The notes under the pieces were generated by a model, which had not been told where the DNA came from, ran no database searches, and saw only the letters and a list, made by a program, of their open reading frames with translations. 64,000 nt of DNA, from contig WGLW01000022.1 of the NCBI GenBank assembly GCA_016125405.1, forward strand, positions 62,001-126,000. Direction: 5' to 3'. Positions 10,634-19,667 of the stretch are shown here, one piece after another (positions within the stretch are counted from its first letter, which is position 1; each line of letters starts with the position of its first letter). Both the position numbers and the translations under genes were made by a program. Origin of the DNA: Alphaproteobacteria bacterium (GTDB lineage Bacteria; Pseudomonadota; Alphaproteobacteria; Caulobacterales; Hyphomonadaceae).

Positions 10634-10675
10634 CAGATGTTTGATCTCTCGAACCGTCGGGGCTATATGCCGCCC

Positions 10676-10996
10676 ATGGCCGAGGCCTCATCATACCGCC
10701 CGATCGCGGGCGCCCTGCTCAAGGGCTACAAGCTGACACTGTCCCCCGCCTTCATGGCGTGCGGGATTCAGTGCCGGCATGCGCCTTCGTGCTCGGAATA
10801 CGCTTGCGAGTGCGTGTCCCGCCATGGGGTCTGGGCCGGATCGTGGATGGCGCTGGCGCGGTTGTCGCGCTGCCGGCCTGGAGGATCGCACGGGTGGGAC
10901 CCGGCGCCGACCCTCACTAGCACCGGCGCGCGCTGGTACGCCCCCTGGCGCTATGGCGTCTGGACGGCGGACCGGTCCGGCGGCGCGCGCCCCTGA
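10676..10996 (+). CDS. yidD: Membrane protein insertion efficiency factor YidD
   Basis: YidD is a small membrane-associated protein that helps YidC insert proteins into the inner membrane. Core motifs are visible: LLKGYKLTLSP, the cysteine-rich CRHAPSCSEYACECVSRHG, and LSRCRPGGSHGWDP. Using the ATG at 10676 gives 106 residues; the track ORF starts 13 codons earlier. A CTATAT element ends about 10 nt before this ATG, so the mRNA may have almost no leader. thrS follows. Confidence 0.92.
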   Translation: MAEASSYRPIAGALLKGYKLTLSPAFMACGIQCRHAPSCSEYACECVSRHGVWAGSWMALARLSRCRPGGSHGWDPAPTLTSTGARWYAPWRYGVWTADRSGGARP

Positions 10997-11106
10997 ATTT
11001 CGGGCCTTAAATCCATTCAACCGCGGACAGCGGGTTGGCCGAACAACGGGTTCAACCTGCCGCCGAATTGGCATAAGTGTCCGCCGACACGACGAAAGAC
11101 AGATCC

Positions 11107-13038
11107 ATGATCAACGTATCGTTTCCCGACGGCTCGAAGCGCGAGTATCCGGACGGGTCGACGCCGCTCTCGATCGCCGAGAGCATTTCCAAATCCCTCG
11201 CCAAGCGGTCCATCGTGGCCAAGGTCAATGGCGAGTTGCGCGACATGAAACGCCCGCTCGACGGCGATTCCTCCCTTGCGCTGCTTTCGGAAAAGGACCC
11301 GGAAGGGCTGGAGTTGATCCGGCATGATGCCGCTCATGTTCTTGCACAGGCGGTGCAGGAGCTGTTCCCGGATACGCAGGTGACGATCGGTCCGGTGATC
11401 GAGGACGGCTTCTTCTACGACTTCGCGCGCAAGGAGCCCTTCTCGACGGAAGATTTCGAGAAGATCGAAGCGAAGATGCGCGAGATCGTCGAGAAGGACT
11501 ATCCCATCGAGCGCGAGGTCTGGGACCGCGACAACGCAATCGCGCACTTCAAGGCGATTGGGGAGCACTACAAGGCCGAGATCATCTCGGACCTTCCGAA
11601 GGGCGACACGATCACGGTCTATCGTCAGGGCCCGTGGGCGGACCTGTGCCGGGGGCCGCACTTGCCGTCTACGGGCAAGCTGCCCAAGGCGTTCAAGCTT
11701 ATGAAGCTGGCAGGCGCCTACTGGCGGGGCGACCACCGCAACGAGATGCTGCAGAGGATCTACGGCACGGCCTGGGCCAGCGAGGCGGATCTCGCCGCGC
11801 ACCTCAAGCGCATCGAGGAAGCTGAAAAGCGCGACCACCGGCGCCTCGGCCGCGAGCTGGACCTCTTCCACATGCAGGAAGAGGGCAAGGGCATGGTGTT
11901 CTGGCATCCCAAGGGTTGGGTCATCTGGCAGGCGGTCGAGTCCTATATGCGCCGCGTGCTGGGCAAGGCCGACTATGTCGAGGTGAAGACGCCGCAGGTG
12001 CTCGACCGGGTGTTCTGGGAGAAGTCCGGCCACTGGGAAAAGTATCGCGAGAACATGTTCGTCTGCGAAACGGCGGAAGAGGAAACGCTCTCGCTGAAGC
12101 CGATGAACTGTCCCGGACATGTGCAGATCTTCAAGTCCGGCCAGAAGAGCTATCGCGACCTGCCGCTTCGCATGGCCGAGTTCGGCTCCTGCCATCGCTA
12201 CGAGCCGTCTGGCGCGTTGCATGGCCTCATGCGCGTGCGCGGCTTCACGCAGGACGACGCGCACATCTTCTGCCGCGAGGATCAGATCGAGGACGAGACG
12301 GCCGCCTTCATCAAGCTGGCGCAAGGCATCCATGCCGACTTTGGGTTGGCGACGGACCACATCAATCTGGCGACGCGGCCCGAACTGCGGGCCGGCAGCG
12401 ATGAATTCTGGGACAAGGCGGAAGCCCAGATGATGAGCGCGGCCAGAAAGGCCGGCGTTGAACCCGTCATCGCCGAAGGCGACGGGGCCTTCTACGCGCC
12501 CAAGCTCGACTTCGTCATCAAGGACGCCATCGGCCGCGAGTGGACGATCGGCACGCTGCAGCTCGACTATGTTCTGCCTGACCGTCTGGACGCCGAGTAT
12601 GTCGGCGAGGACGGCGCCAAGCACCGGCCCGTCATGCTGCACCGTGCGATCCTGGGATCGCTCGAGCGCTTCATCGGCGTGCTGATCGAGCACTACGCCG
12701 GCGCCTTCCCGATGTGGCTTTCTCCGGTTCAGGTGGTTGTCGCCACGATCTCGGAGACGGCCGAGAACTATGCGCGAGAGGCCGCAGAAGAGCTGAGAGC
12801 GGCCGGCCTGCGCGTTGAACTCGACCTTCGCGGCGAGAAGATCAACTACAAGATCCGCGAGCATTCCCTGCAGAAGGTTCCCGTGATCGCCGTCGTCGGC
12901 GCCAAGGAAGCCGAAGAGCGCAAGCTGGCGCTGCGCCGCTTCGGCAGTCAGGCTCAGACGGTGGTGACGCTGGACGATGCGGTGCGCGACCTTTCGGCGG
13001 AGGCCTTGCCGCCGGATCTCAAACGCGCCGCCACCTGA
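11107..13038 (+). CDS. thrS: Threonyl-tRNA synthetase
   Basis: Charges tRNA-Thr and edits serine. The ATG at 11107 ([12 protein letters not shown]) starts the TGS domain and gives 643 residues; a GTG ten codons upstream is less likely. Domains in order: TGS (1-60); SAD editing domain with [12 protein letters not shown] and the [12 protein letters not shown] zinc-site region; class II core with [38 protein letters not shown] and [19 protein letters not shown]; then the anticodon-binding domain. Confidence 0.98.
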   Translation: MINVSFPDGSKREYPDGSTPLSIAESISKSLAKRSIVAKVNGELRDMKRPLDGDSSLALLSEKDPEGLELIRHDAAHVLAQAVQELFPDTQVTIGPVIEDGFFYDFARKEPFSTEDFEKIEAKMREIVEKDYPIEREVWDRDNAIAHFKAIGEHYKAEIISDLPKGDTITVYRQGPWADLCRGPHLPSTGKLPKAFKLMKLAGAYWRGDHRNEMLQRIYGTAWASEADLAAHLKRIEEAEKRDHRRLGRELDLFHMQEEGKGMVFWHPKGWVIWQAVESYMRRVLGKADYVEVKTPQVLDRVFWEKSGHWEKYRENMFVCETAEEETLSLKPMNCPGHVQIFKSGQKSYRDLPLRMAEFGSCHRYEPSGALHGLMRVRGFTQDDAHIFCREDQIEDETAAFIKLAQGIHADFGLATDHINLATRPELRAGSDEFWDKAEAQMMSAARKAGVEPVIAEGDGAFYAPKLDFVIKDAIGREWTIGTLQLDYVLPDRLDAEYVGEDGAKHRPVMLHRAILGSLERFIGVLIEHYAGAFPMWLSPVQVVVATISETAENYAREAAEELRAAGLRVELDLRGEKINYKIREHSLQKVPVIAVVGAKEAEERKLALRRFGSQAQTVVTLDDAVRDLSAEALPPDLKRAAT

Positions 13039-13070
13039 GTGCGGACGGGAGGTCAGTCGCAGGACGCCTG

Positions 13071-14435
13071 ATGGACACGCTTGAGGACATTCGTGACCAG
13101 GCGCAGATTCTCGGTCTGCGCCTGCGTCTCGACCTCGTCGACCTGTCGGGCGTCGAGGCCTGGGCGGACGCAACCATCGTGGGAGATGGCCCGCTTCCGC
13201 CGGAACTGGTCGATCTTTGCCTGGCCCGGCGGCGAGGCCGCGATGTGGCGCTTGCCCGTCTGGCGGCGATTGCGAACGCGGAGCCCACGGCCAGCCAGAT
13301 CGTGAGTGCGCTCTCGATCGTGAATCCCGTCCGGCTGGGCGACGCCGAAGCCGAGAAGCTGGCGATTGCGCTGGAAACGGTCATCCCCGGCTCAAGGCAT
13401 TTCGATGCGCCAATCGCCCTCGAACCGGCGTTCGATTTTCCCTCGGACTTCTGGCGGGCCCGGGTCGGCGGCGGACAGACGGGGGAGGTCGCCGACGCCT
13501 TCCGGGCCTTACTTGCGGATCTGCAGGCGCAGGCCAGAAACGAACGCGCGCGCCTTGCCGGCCGGCACACCGTCTCCGCCATCGTCGTCAGCTACCACAC
13601 CGGTCCGGTGCTGATGGATTGCCTCGACGCGCTGGAGCTGGATCCGGAAATCGACGAGGTGGTTTTTGTCGACAACGGCAATCCGGCCGGCGCGCAGGCC
13701 GAGATCCGGCGGCGCCTCACCCGGTCGCTGAAACTCCGCGTCACCGGCGGGGGCGAGAACCGGGGCTTCGCGGCCGGCGTCAATCTCGGAGCAAAGGTTG
13801 CGGTCGGCGACCGGCTCCTGGTGCTGAACCCTGACGCCATCCTGCAGAGCGGTTCGGTTACCGCGCTTGAGGCCGCCCGCGCGCATGGCGCCGAGCCGAT
13901 GGTTGTCGGCGGCCGGATTTTCGGGCCCGACGGCGTGGAGCAGCGCGGCGGCCGCCGGCGTCGCCTCACGCTTGGCACAGCCGCCGGAACCTTCCTGGGC
14001 CTGTCGCGTCTTGCCCGCCTGCACCCGGCGATCATGAGCATCAACCGCAACGAGGAGCCTGCGCCGTCCGGCCCGGTTGCGATGGGCGCGGTCAGCGGCG
14101 CCCTGATGTACCTGTCGCGCGCCGGCTTCGACCGGCTGGGCGGGTTCGACGAGAACTATTTCCTGCACGTGGAGGACCTCGATCTCTGCCGCCGCGCGGA
14201 GGCGGATGGCGGCTCCGTGATCTACACCCCGCTTGCGTCGGCGCTGCACCACGGTGCGACCTCGGATGCGCCCTCGGTCACGATCGAGCGCCACAAAGCC
14301 GCCGGTCTCGCACGCTACTTCCGGAAGTTCTCGCGCTCGCCCGCGCAGCGGGCTTTTGCGGCGATCCTTGGACCTGCGATCACGACCGTCCTTGTGCTCC
14401 GGGCGAGGCTGGCGCCGCGGCGGTCGAAGACGTGA
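13071..14435 (+). CDS. Family 2 glycosyltransferase with an extra N-terminal region
   Basis: A 454-residue protein. Residues about 166-420 are a GT2 fold of the rhamnosyltransferase type: TVSAIVVSYHTGPVLMDCL, VVFVDNGNP, GENRGFAAGVNLG, LVLNPDAIL, and the acceptor-side GAVSGALMYLSRAGFDRLGGFDENYFLHVEDLDLC. The first 165 residues match no domain I recognise and contain no membrane segment. It follows thrS by 32 bp. The sugar transferred is unknown; cell-surface glycan synthesis is the likely setting. Confidence 0.85.
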   Translation: MDTLEDIRDQAQILGLRLRLDLVDLSGVEAWADATIVGDGPLPPELVDLCLARRRGRDVALARLAAIANAEPTASQIVSALSIVNPVRLGDAEAEKLAIALETVIPGSRHFDAPIALEPAFDFPSDFWRARVGGGQTGEVADAFRALLADLQAQARNERARLAGRHTVSAIVVSYHTGPVLMDCLDALELDPEIDEVVFVDNGNPAGAQAEIRRRLTRSLKLRVTGGGENRGFAAGVNLGAKVAVGDRLLVLNPDAILQSGSVTALEAARAHGAEPMVVGGRIFGPDGVEQRGGRRRRLTLGTAAGTFLGLSRLARLHPAIMSINRNEEPAPSGPVAMGAVSGALMYLSRAGFDRLGGFDENYFLHVEDLDLCRRAEADGGSVIYTPLASALHHGATSDAPSVTIERHKAAGLARYFRKFSRSPAQRAFAAILGPAITTVLVLRARLAPRRSKT

Positions 14436-14457
14436 GGCAAGCGGCCGGACGGTCCGG

Positions 14458-16359
14458 CTATTTCACCAGCTCGGGCTCTTCCTGCTGCGGCCGCAGCTCT
14501 GGCGGCGGACCCGATGACGGACAGCCGGCCGGCTCCACCACGGCGGCGACCAGGGTCGACGGGTCGCCGTTGGAATAGTTCATCACATAGCGCCGGGCGA
14601 AGCGGATGCAGCGGTCAGCATCCGCAGCCGCCTTGATCAGCTGCTTCAGCGCCGTGCGGCCCTCCGGCTCGTTGATGTTGATCAGCCAGGCGGGGCGATT
14701 GTCCTCGCTGACCGGCGGCAGCACCGCCCGAGACTCGCCCGCCAGCAACACCTTGCCACCGAGTTCGAACACCATGCTTGGCTCATAGTACGCGATGGCC
14801 CGAACCAGCTTGGGCGCGCGGCCGGTGCAGCCGGATTTCCGCCAGGCCGCCGTTCCCTCGGGCAGGGCGCAGACCTCCTTCAGCGCGTCCATCGCCGCCT
14901 CCGTCGACAGCGTCCATGTCTGATTGGGCAGGATCGCCGCGCGATAAAAGACGCCCGTGATCAGCGAGCACGCGACGATGCCGCCCAGCATGGTCATCGG
15001 CATGCGTTCGATCGTGGCGTAGATCGTGCCGCCTGCGGCCAGCACGATCAGGATGGTTGGCCAGAGGCCGACGCCGGTCGCCCGCCAGTCCTGCGCCCAG
15101 GAGAAGTCCACGCGGTCGGAGAGCGCGTGACCAAAACGATGGGCCGCGTCGGAGCGGATCGCTTCCAGCACCCAGGGCGTCGGTAGCGCGGCCAGCACAA
15201 GGGCCATGGCGCCGAAGAGGAGGATCGAGAGCCATCGTCCCTCTTTCCAGGCGCCCGTCGAAAACCACCGGTCCGCCGCCGCGCCGCACATCAGCGCGAT
15301 CGCGGGATAGAGCGGCAGCGTGTAGTGGAACAGCTTGGTTGGCGCGAGTTCGAAGACGAGCCACGAGGGGACCAGCCAGCAGATCGCGAACCGCCAGGCG
15401 CCCGCCTCGCGATCGGCCCATGTCTTGGCGACGGCCGCCTTGGTTCCCGCCTTGGCTGCGGGCTTGCTTCCGCCGAAGAACCGGCTGACGGCCATCCAGA
15501 GGCCCGGGACCAGAAGCAGTGTGCCCGGCCAGAACAGCAGCGGCAGTCCGGCAAGATGCTGGCCGGGCAGCCCCTTGTGCCCTTCGGCGATGCCGACAAG
15601 CTTTTGACCCAGATCCACTTCCGCAGCTTCCCTGAGGAAGGCGCCGCTGGTCGCGATCTCCACCGCGATGAACCACGGGATCACCATGACGCAGAAAAGC
15701 GTGATGCCCGGCCAGAAGAGCAATGGTCTGGCCCACTCCAGCTTGCGCTCGAGCAGGAAGAGACACACGAGCGTCAGCGTCGCCACCATCGGCGCGATCG
15801 GTCCCTTCAGCAGCACGCCGGCGCCCAGGCAGAACCAGAACAGGAACCCTTTCCAGCGGCCTGGTCCCTGCCGCATCTGGGCCAGCGCGGCCATCATCAA
15901 GGCGATGAACCCGCATTGGGCTGCGTCCGTCTTGGCGATGTGCGCCTCGGAGGAGAGCAGGAGGCAGGAGCCCAGCACCACCGCAGCTATGAAACCCGCG
16001 CGCCGGTTGAACAGCGCCGTCCCCCCCCACAGCGTCGCCATCGCTGCCAGCATGGCGCCCAGCAATGAGGGAATCCGGTAGGCCGCGATGTCGCGGGCCG
16101 CCGCGCTCGACGTGAGCGCAACCGCCGCTGTCTGCAGCCAGTGAATGCCAACCGGCTTCTTGTTGCGCAGACCATTGTGGTAGCGGATCACCACATAGTC
16201 GCCGGTTTCCAGCATCTGGGCGCTGGCCTGGGCGAAGCGCGCTTCGTCGCGGTCCATGGTGGGCATGGCGAACTGGCCCGGAATGGCCAGAACGAACACC
16301 AGCAACGCGACCGCGGCGTAGGCCCAGCGGGTCTCGATAAACCTGTCGAAAAACGCCAT
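14458..16359 (-). CDS. ArnT/PMT-type glycosyltransferase (GT39-like)
   Basis: A 633-residue polytopic inner-membrane protein. MPTMDRDEARFAQASAQML early in the first periplasmic loop carries the catalytic DE motif of the PMT/ArnT family, and RNKKPVGIHWLQ is the following signature. About twelve hydrophobic segments precede a soluble C-terminal tail of about 150 residues. ArnT-type enzymes move a sugar from undecaprenyl phosphate to lipid A or other acceptors on the periplasmic face. It is divergent from a DPM1-like GT2 that could make its lipid-linked donor. L-Ara4N specificity is not supported, because no arn genes are present. Confidence 0.87.
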   Translation of the reverse strand: MAFFDRFIETRWAYAAVALLVFVLAIPGQFAMPTMDRDEARFAQASAQMLETGDYVVIRYHNGLRNKKPVGIHWLQTAAVALTSSAAARDIAAYRIPSLLGAMLAAMATLWGGTALFNRRAGFIAAVVLGSCLLLSSEAHIAKTDAAQCGFIALMMAALAQMRQGPGRWKGFLFWFCLGAGVLLKGPIAPMVATLTLVCLFLLERKLEWARPLLFWPGITLFCVMVIPWFIAVEIATSGAFLREAAEVDLGQKLVGIAEGHKGLPGQHLAGLPLLFWPGTLLLVPGLWMAVSRFFGGSKPAAKAGTKAAVAKTWADREAGAWRFAICWLVPSWLVFELAPTKLFHYTLPLYPAIALMCGAAADRWFSTGAWKEGRWLSILLFGAMALVLAALPTPWVLEAIRSDAAHRFGHALSDRVDFSWAQDWRATGVGLWPTILIVLAAGGTIYATIERMPMTMLGGIVACSLITGVFYRAAILPNQTWTLSTEAAMDALKEVCALPEGTAAWRKSGCTGRAPKLVRAIAYYEPSMVFELGGKVLLAGESRAVLPPVSEDNRPAWLININEPEGRTALKQLIKAAADADRCIRFARRYVMNYSNGDPSTLVAAVVEPAGCPSSGPPPELRPQQEEPELVK

Positions 16360-16574
16360 GCCGCGCGTGCATCCCCTCGGCCGATCGCCGATTCAACTGC
16401 TTCGGTCGCAAATCGCGCCGGACCATAACCGAGCCGGCTGCCCGCGTCGCGCGATTTGTTCCTTGCGCCGGCAACCGCTACGCGCCGCGGGAAGGGTGAC
16501 GGCGCCGGCCCCCTCGCAACGGACCGCCGGGGCGGTTATAGGGTGTGTAAAACAATGATCCGCGAGGCGATGGC

Positions 16575-17366
16575 GTGACGGACAGCGACACTCTCCCCCG
16601 GCCCGAGGCCGATGCGGCGGCGCAGCCCCGTGGGACGCAGGGAAAACCGGAATTCAGCGTCGTCGTGCCGGTGCATAACGAGGCGGACAATGTGGAGGCG
16701 CTGGCGGAGGAGATCGCCCGCCGGCTTTCCGGCCGCGCTTTCGAGATGATTTTCGTGGACGATTCATCCCAGGACGACACCCGGGCCCGACTTTCGAGCC
16801 TGAAGGCGCGTCTGCCGGAATTGCGCGTGATTGGCCACCGCAAGAACGCTGGCCAAAGCCGGGCCGTGCGCACCGGCGTCATCGCCGCACGCTCGAATGT
16901 CATCGCCACCCTGGACGGCGACGGACAGAACGATCCCAACGACCTGATCGGGCTGGTGGGGCAACTGAACCGCGCCGATGCGCCCGCAGGCCTCGCCCTC
17001 ATTCAGGGCCACCGCGAAAAACGGCGCGACAGCAGCTGGAGGCGCTTTGGCTCCCGCATGGCGAATTCGGTGCGTCGGTCCTTGCTCAAGGATAATATCG
17101 CAGACAGCGGCTGCGCCGCGCGCGCCTTCCGTCGCGACGCTTTTCTGGCCATTCCCTATTTCGACCACATGCACCGTTACCTGCCGGCGTTGATGATCGC
17201 CGAGGGCTATCTGGTCGAATCCCGTCCGGTGAATCATCGCCCGCGCCAGCACGGCCGGTCGAATTACACCAATTTCGGCAGGCTGGGTGATGCGGTTTCG
17301 GATCTGCGGGGCGTCATGTGGCTGCGGCGGCGCAGGCGCGCCCCGGGCGGCGTCGACGAGATCTAG
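16575..17366 (+). CDS. DPM1/ArnC-like family 2 glycosyltransferase
   Basis: A 263-residue soluble GT2. Motifs include FSVVVPVHNEADNVEALAEEI, EMIFVDDSSQDDT, NAGQSRAVRTGV and the metal-binding ATLDGDGQNDPNDL. HYxxR-type acceptor motifs are less clear, and RPRQHGRSNYTNFGR is typical of polyprenyl-phosphate sugar synthases. It lacks the C-terminal transmembrane helices of ArnC. GTG start at 16575 after a GAGGCGA Shine-Dalgarno. A role making polyprenyl-phosphate-sugar for the divergent ArnT-like enzyme is inference. Confidence 0.87.
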   Translation: MTDSDTLPRPEADAAAQPRGTQGKPEFSVVVPVHNEADNVEALAEEIARRLSGRAFEMIFVDDSSQDDTRARLSSLKARLPELRVIGHRKNAGQSRAVRTGVIAARSNVIATLDGDGQNDPNDLIGLVGQLNRADAPAGLALIQGHREKRRDSSWRRFGSRMANSVRRSLLKDNIADSGCAARAFRRDAFLAIPYFDHMHRYLPALMIAEGYLVESRPVNHRPRQHGRSNYTNFGRLGDAVSDLRGVMWLRRRRRAPGGVDEI

Positions 17367-17377
17367 GCGCCCAAGGC

Positions 17378-17400
17378 GCCCGGCATGGCCCAGGCCGGGC
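17378..17400 (+). terminator. Hairpin just after the GT2 gene
   Basis: GCCCGGC and GCCGGGC form a 7-bp stem with a 9-nt loop, 11 bp after the stop codon and followed by only two T residues. A plausible weak terminator for the GT2 transcript. Confidence 0.4.
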
Positions 17401-17439
17401 TTCCAATTCCCGGGAATCTTCGATACCGCTGAATCGCCT

Positions 17440-17474
17440 GACGGCGGGATCGAACCGCGCCGTCCACGGGTTTT
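17440..17474 (+). terminator. Second hairpin with a TTTT tract
   Basis: GACGGCG (17440-17446) pairs with CGCCGTC (17458-17464) across an 11-nt loop, and TTTT follows at 17471-17474. Together with the hairpin at 17378 it probably separates the glycosyltransferase from the next gene. Confidence 0.4.
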
Positions 17475-17507
17475 GCGGGTCGTCAGCCGCCAGGAAGGGG
17501 TAGCGCC

Positions 17508-17957
17508 ATGCGCGTCATCTTCGGGATATTTCCGCTGCTGTTTATCCCGGTCATCATCTACAATCTGATGGCCTTCGGTTTCGGCGCCGGCCACGACGGG
17601 CAGACGATGGCTCAAACCCTCGCCAGTCCGATCTGGACCATTCCGATGGTGGCGCCCGGCTCGCAATGGCAGATTTCGTCCGGCGATCTTCTGGTGATCG
17701 TCTCGCTCGGATTTTTCTTCATCGAGATTCTGAAATCCACGTCGACCGGCGCCGCCACGATCGCCAATCATGGCGTGTCGATGCTGGTGTTCATCGTCGC
17801 CCTTGTGGAATTCCTGCTACTGAAAAACTTCTCGACGTCGGCCTATTTCATCCTGACCATGATGTGCCTGCTTGATGTGCTGGCCGGCGTCGTCGTCACG
17901 ATCATTTCGGCCCGGCGCGATTTCACGGTTGCCGAGGGACTGGGCGGGCACAACTAG
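17508..17957 (+). CDS. Conserved small membrane protein
   Basis: A 149-residue protein with about four hydrophobic segments (about 1-25, 60-78, 88-110, 115-137). The sequence SGDLLVIVSLGFFFIEILKSTSTG is typical of an uncharacterised alphaproteobacterial membrane protein family. No catalytic residues are recognisable. The GGAAGGGG just upstream supports the ATG. It is followed 54 bp later by an HTH-like gene on the same strand. Confidence 0.75.
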   Translation: MRVIFGIFPLLFIPVIIYNLMAFGFGAGHDGQTMAQTLASPIWTIPMVAPGSQWQISSGDLLVIVSLGFFFIEILKSTSTGAATIANHGVSMLVFIVALVEFLLLKNFSTSAYFILTMMCLLDVLAGVVVTIISARRDFTVAEGLGGHN

Positions 17958-18011
17958 GGCGGAGCGGCGCGCCCGTCGCGTGCTGTCCGCCATGTATGTG
18001 AGTTCGACGCG

Positions 18012-18404
18012 ATGGGAATCTTTTTCGATCAGGAATGGTTCGACGACCGGCTGAAGGCGTCCGGCCTGACGCGCGCCGCGCTGGCGCACGCCGCCGGAAT
18101 GTCCGTCGACGAGGTCGATATGGTCTTCCGCGACCAGCGCGAGCTTGAGCAGATCGAAGTCCGGGCGTTCGCCCGCGTGCTGTCGGTGGACCCGGTGGAG
18201 ATCGCCAGCCGGTCCGGCGCTGCGGATCCTTCCGAGGCCGCCGGCACTATCAGCCTGGGCGAACAGATGCGCGGCGGCGCTGTTGCGCCGCGGCCTGATT
18301 TTGTGGTGACCCGCGAGGTGATCGCCGGCATCCACGAGCGCATGGACCGGCTCGAGCGCCTGCTCGAAGTGGTCATCGCCAAGGTCGACAAGTTGCAGCG
18401 ATAG
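18012..18404 (+). CDS. Small HTH-like protein
   Basis: A 130-residue protein. Residues about 15-60 (SGLTRAALAHAAGMSVDEVDMVFRDQRELEQIEVRAFARVL) fit a Cro/C1-type helix-turn-helix. The C-terminus (IAGIHERMDRLERLLEVVIAKVDKL) is a short coiled coil that probably dimerises the protein. No ligand domain is present. DNA binding is inferred, and the target is unknown. Confidence 0.65.
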   Translation: MGIFFDQEWFDDRLKASGLTRAALAHAAGMSVDEVDMVFRDQRELEQIEVRAFARVLSVDPVEIASRSGAADPSEAAGTISLGEQMRGGAVAPRPDFVVTREVIAGIHERMDRLERLLEVVIAKVDKLQR

Positions 18405-18425
18405 GCTCGCCCAAGGGCGACACGG

Positions 18426-18701
18426 TCAGGCTGTTTCGGCCGTCCGTGGCCTCAGCGGCATGCGCGATTCCGGCTGGCCGTAGGCTCGGGCCACGGCCCG
18501 CGGCTCCGGCCGGCTGAACGGGCTTGATTGGCCAAGCAGATGGGCGGCGAAGGCGGGCGTGAGCCATGGCAGGGCGGGGTGGCGGGCCCGGCGGTCCTTG
18601 CCGCTGGCGCGCCGGCGCTCGGATTCGGCATGTCGGGCGCCCGTGGTCCGCCTGCGGCGATCCTCGGCCCGGAAGACAAAAGCTGGCGGCTCCACACGCA
18701 T
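18426..18701 (-). CDS. Possible small conserved protein downstream of phaR
   Basis: A 91-codon frame in a 400-bp gap that otherwise has no gene. Its C-terminal half (LPWLTPAFAAHLLGQ...AVARAYGQPESRMPLRPR) resembles a pattern I associate with short uncharacterised alphaproteobacterial proteins. The first 45 residues are arginine-rich, so the true start may lie further in. No clear Shine-Dalgarno. It is on the same strand as phaR and downstream of it. Confidence 0.4.
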   Translation of the reverse strand: MRVEPPAFVFRAEDRRRRTTGARHAESERRRASGKDRRARHPALPWLTPAFAAHLLGQSSPFSRPEPRAVARAYGQPESRMPLRPRTAETA

Positions 18702-18774
18702 GGGGAACCAACTGCAAATCCCGGGCCCGGTTCCGTTAGCAGGCGAACAGTCCAGACGATCAGGGTTAACGCGG

Positions 18775-18797
18775 CGCCGCCGCTGCGGGAGGCGGCG
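18775..18797 (-). terminator. GC-rich hairpin downstream of phaR
   Basis: CGCCGCC and GGCGGCG form a 7-bp stem with a 9-nt loop starting about 10 bp past the phaR stop on the minus strand. Only a weak T-containing tail (GCGTTAACC) follows. Possible phaR terminator. Confidence 0.35.
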
Positions 18798-18806
18798 TGT
18801 GGCCGC

Positions 18807-19439
18807 TCAGGACTTGTCCTTGGGCGGGGCGGGGGGAGTCGCCAGCGAAGCGAGTTGCTTCTGCATCTCGGCCATCTGTTTCTGCAGCGCGCGGATCGTA
18901 TCCTCACCGCCAGCGGCGGGAGAGGGTTCGGGCTTGGCTGCCGGAGCGGCTTCCTCGGCGCGCGGCGGTTTGGGAACGAACGGCGTGAACAGCCGCATCG
19001 TCTCCTCGAACATCTCCATGTTCTTCCGCACCTGATCATCAAACGCCCGGGCCTTGTTTTCGTCGCCCATGGCCGTCGACATGTACTCCCGCCATTTCTC
19101 CTGTTGGGAGGTGAAGTTCTGCATCGAAAGCTCGAGGTAGGCGGGCAGCATCGACTGGAAACTGTCGCCGTAGAATTGAATGAGTTGTCGCAGGAAGCTG
19201 ACCGGCAGAACGCCGTCCTTGCGGTTTTCCTGTTCGAAAATGATCTGCGCGAGCACCGTCCGCGTGAGATCGACGCCCGTTTTGGCGTCCTGAACGATGA
19301 ACTCCTTGCCGTCGCGAACGAGCGTGGACAGATGTTCCAGCGTTACGTAGGCGCTGGTGGACGTGTCGTAGAGACGCCGGTTCGCATATTTCTTGATTAT
19401 GATTGGCTCGTCGGCGCCGTTGCCGTTGGCGTGGGTCAA
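18807..19439 (-). CDS. phaR: Polyhydroxyalkanoate synthesis repressor PhaR
   Basis: A DNA- and PHB-binding repressor that controls phasin and PHB genes. The N-terminal PHB/PHA-accumulation regulator domain begins IIIKKYANRRLYDTSTSAYVTLE, followed by QDAKTGVDLTRTVLAQIIFEQE and QFYGDSFQSMLPAYLE. The C-terminal third is a proline/alanine linker plus a coiled-coil tail (IRALQKQMAEMQKQLASL). No ATG is available upstream of the domain. Translation appears to start at TTG, with GGGAG 6 nt before it. It is divergent from phaB. Confidence 0.95.
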   Translation of the reverse strand: MTHANGNGADEPIIIKKYANRRLYDTSTSAYVTLEHLSTLVRDGKEFIVQDAKTGVDLTRTVLAQIIFEQENRKDGVLPVSFLRQLIQFYGDSFQSMLPAYLELSMQNFTSQQEKWREYMSTAMGDENKARAFDDQVRKNMEMFEETMRLFTPFVPKPPRAEEAAPAAKPEPSPAAGGEDTIRALQKQMAEMQKQLASLATPPAPPKDKS

Positions 19440-19667
19440 TCGTGTCTCCCGGCAGGCTTGCGGGTGGTCCCGTCCCCGAGGTTTCGTCCGCTGGTCCGCA
19501 CTAGATTAAATCGTGTTCAGCCTGATCTGTAACACGACATTACGCAGCTGCACATGACCCGTGATGCACCGCAACTCCGATATTCGTGGCCAAGTCAATT
19601 GAGTCGTCCCCGCGGTAGGGTTAAGGCTTGAGGGTCTCATCACCAATTTGTGAAACAGGGGTAGGGT
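19440..19667. promoter_or_regulatory. Shared phaR-phaB regulatory region
   Basis: This 228-bp divergent intergenic region holds the promoters of phaR and phaB. It contains GCAGCTGC (19544-19551) in a TGC-rich stretch that continues TGCAC...TGCACCGCA. PhaR homologues bind TGC-rich, CTGC/GCAG-type sites, so this is a plausible PhaR operator. No unambiguous -35/-10 pair stands out. Confidence 0.4.

Noticed and set aside
11017-13173. 718-codon minus-strand ORF
   Set aside because: Antisense to thrS, which has all expected synthetase motifs. The antisense frame has no recognisable domain.
17440-17475. tRNA-like T-arm (GGTTCGATCC) on the minus strand
   Set aside because: No matching acceptor, D-arm or anticodon arm at the right spacing. 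It is better explained as the loop of a GACGGCG/CGCCGTC hairpin.
18528-19532. 334-codon plus-strand ORF over phaR
   Set aside because: phaR on the minus strand carries the full repressor domain; the plus frame shows no domain.
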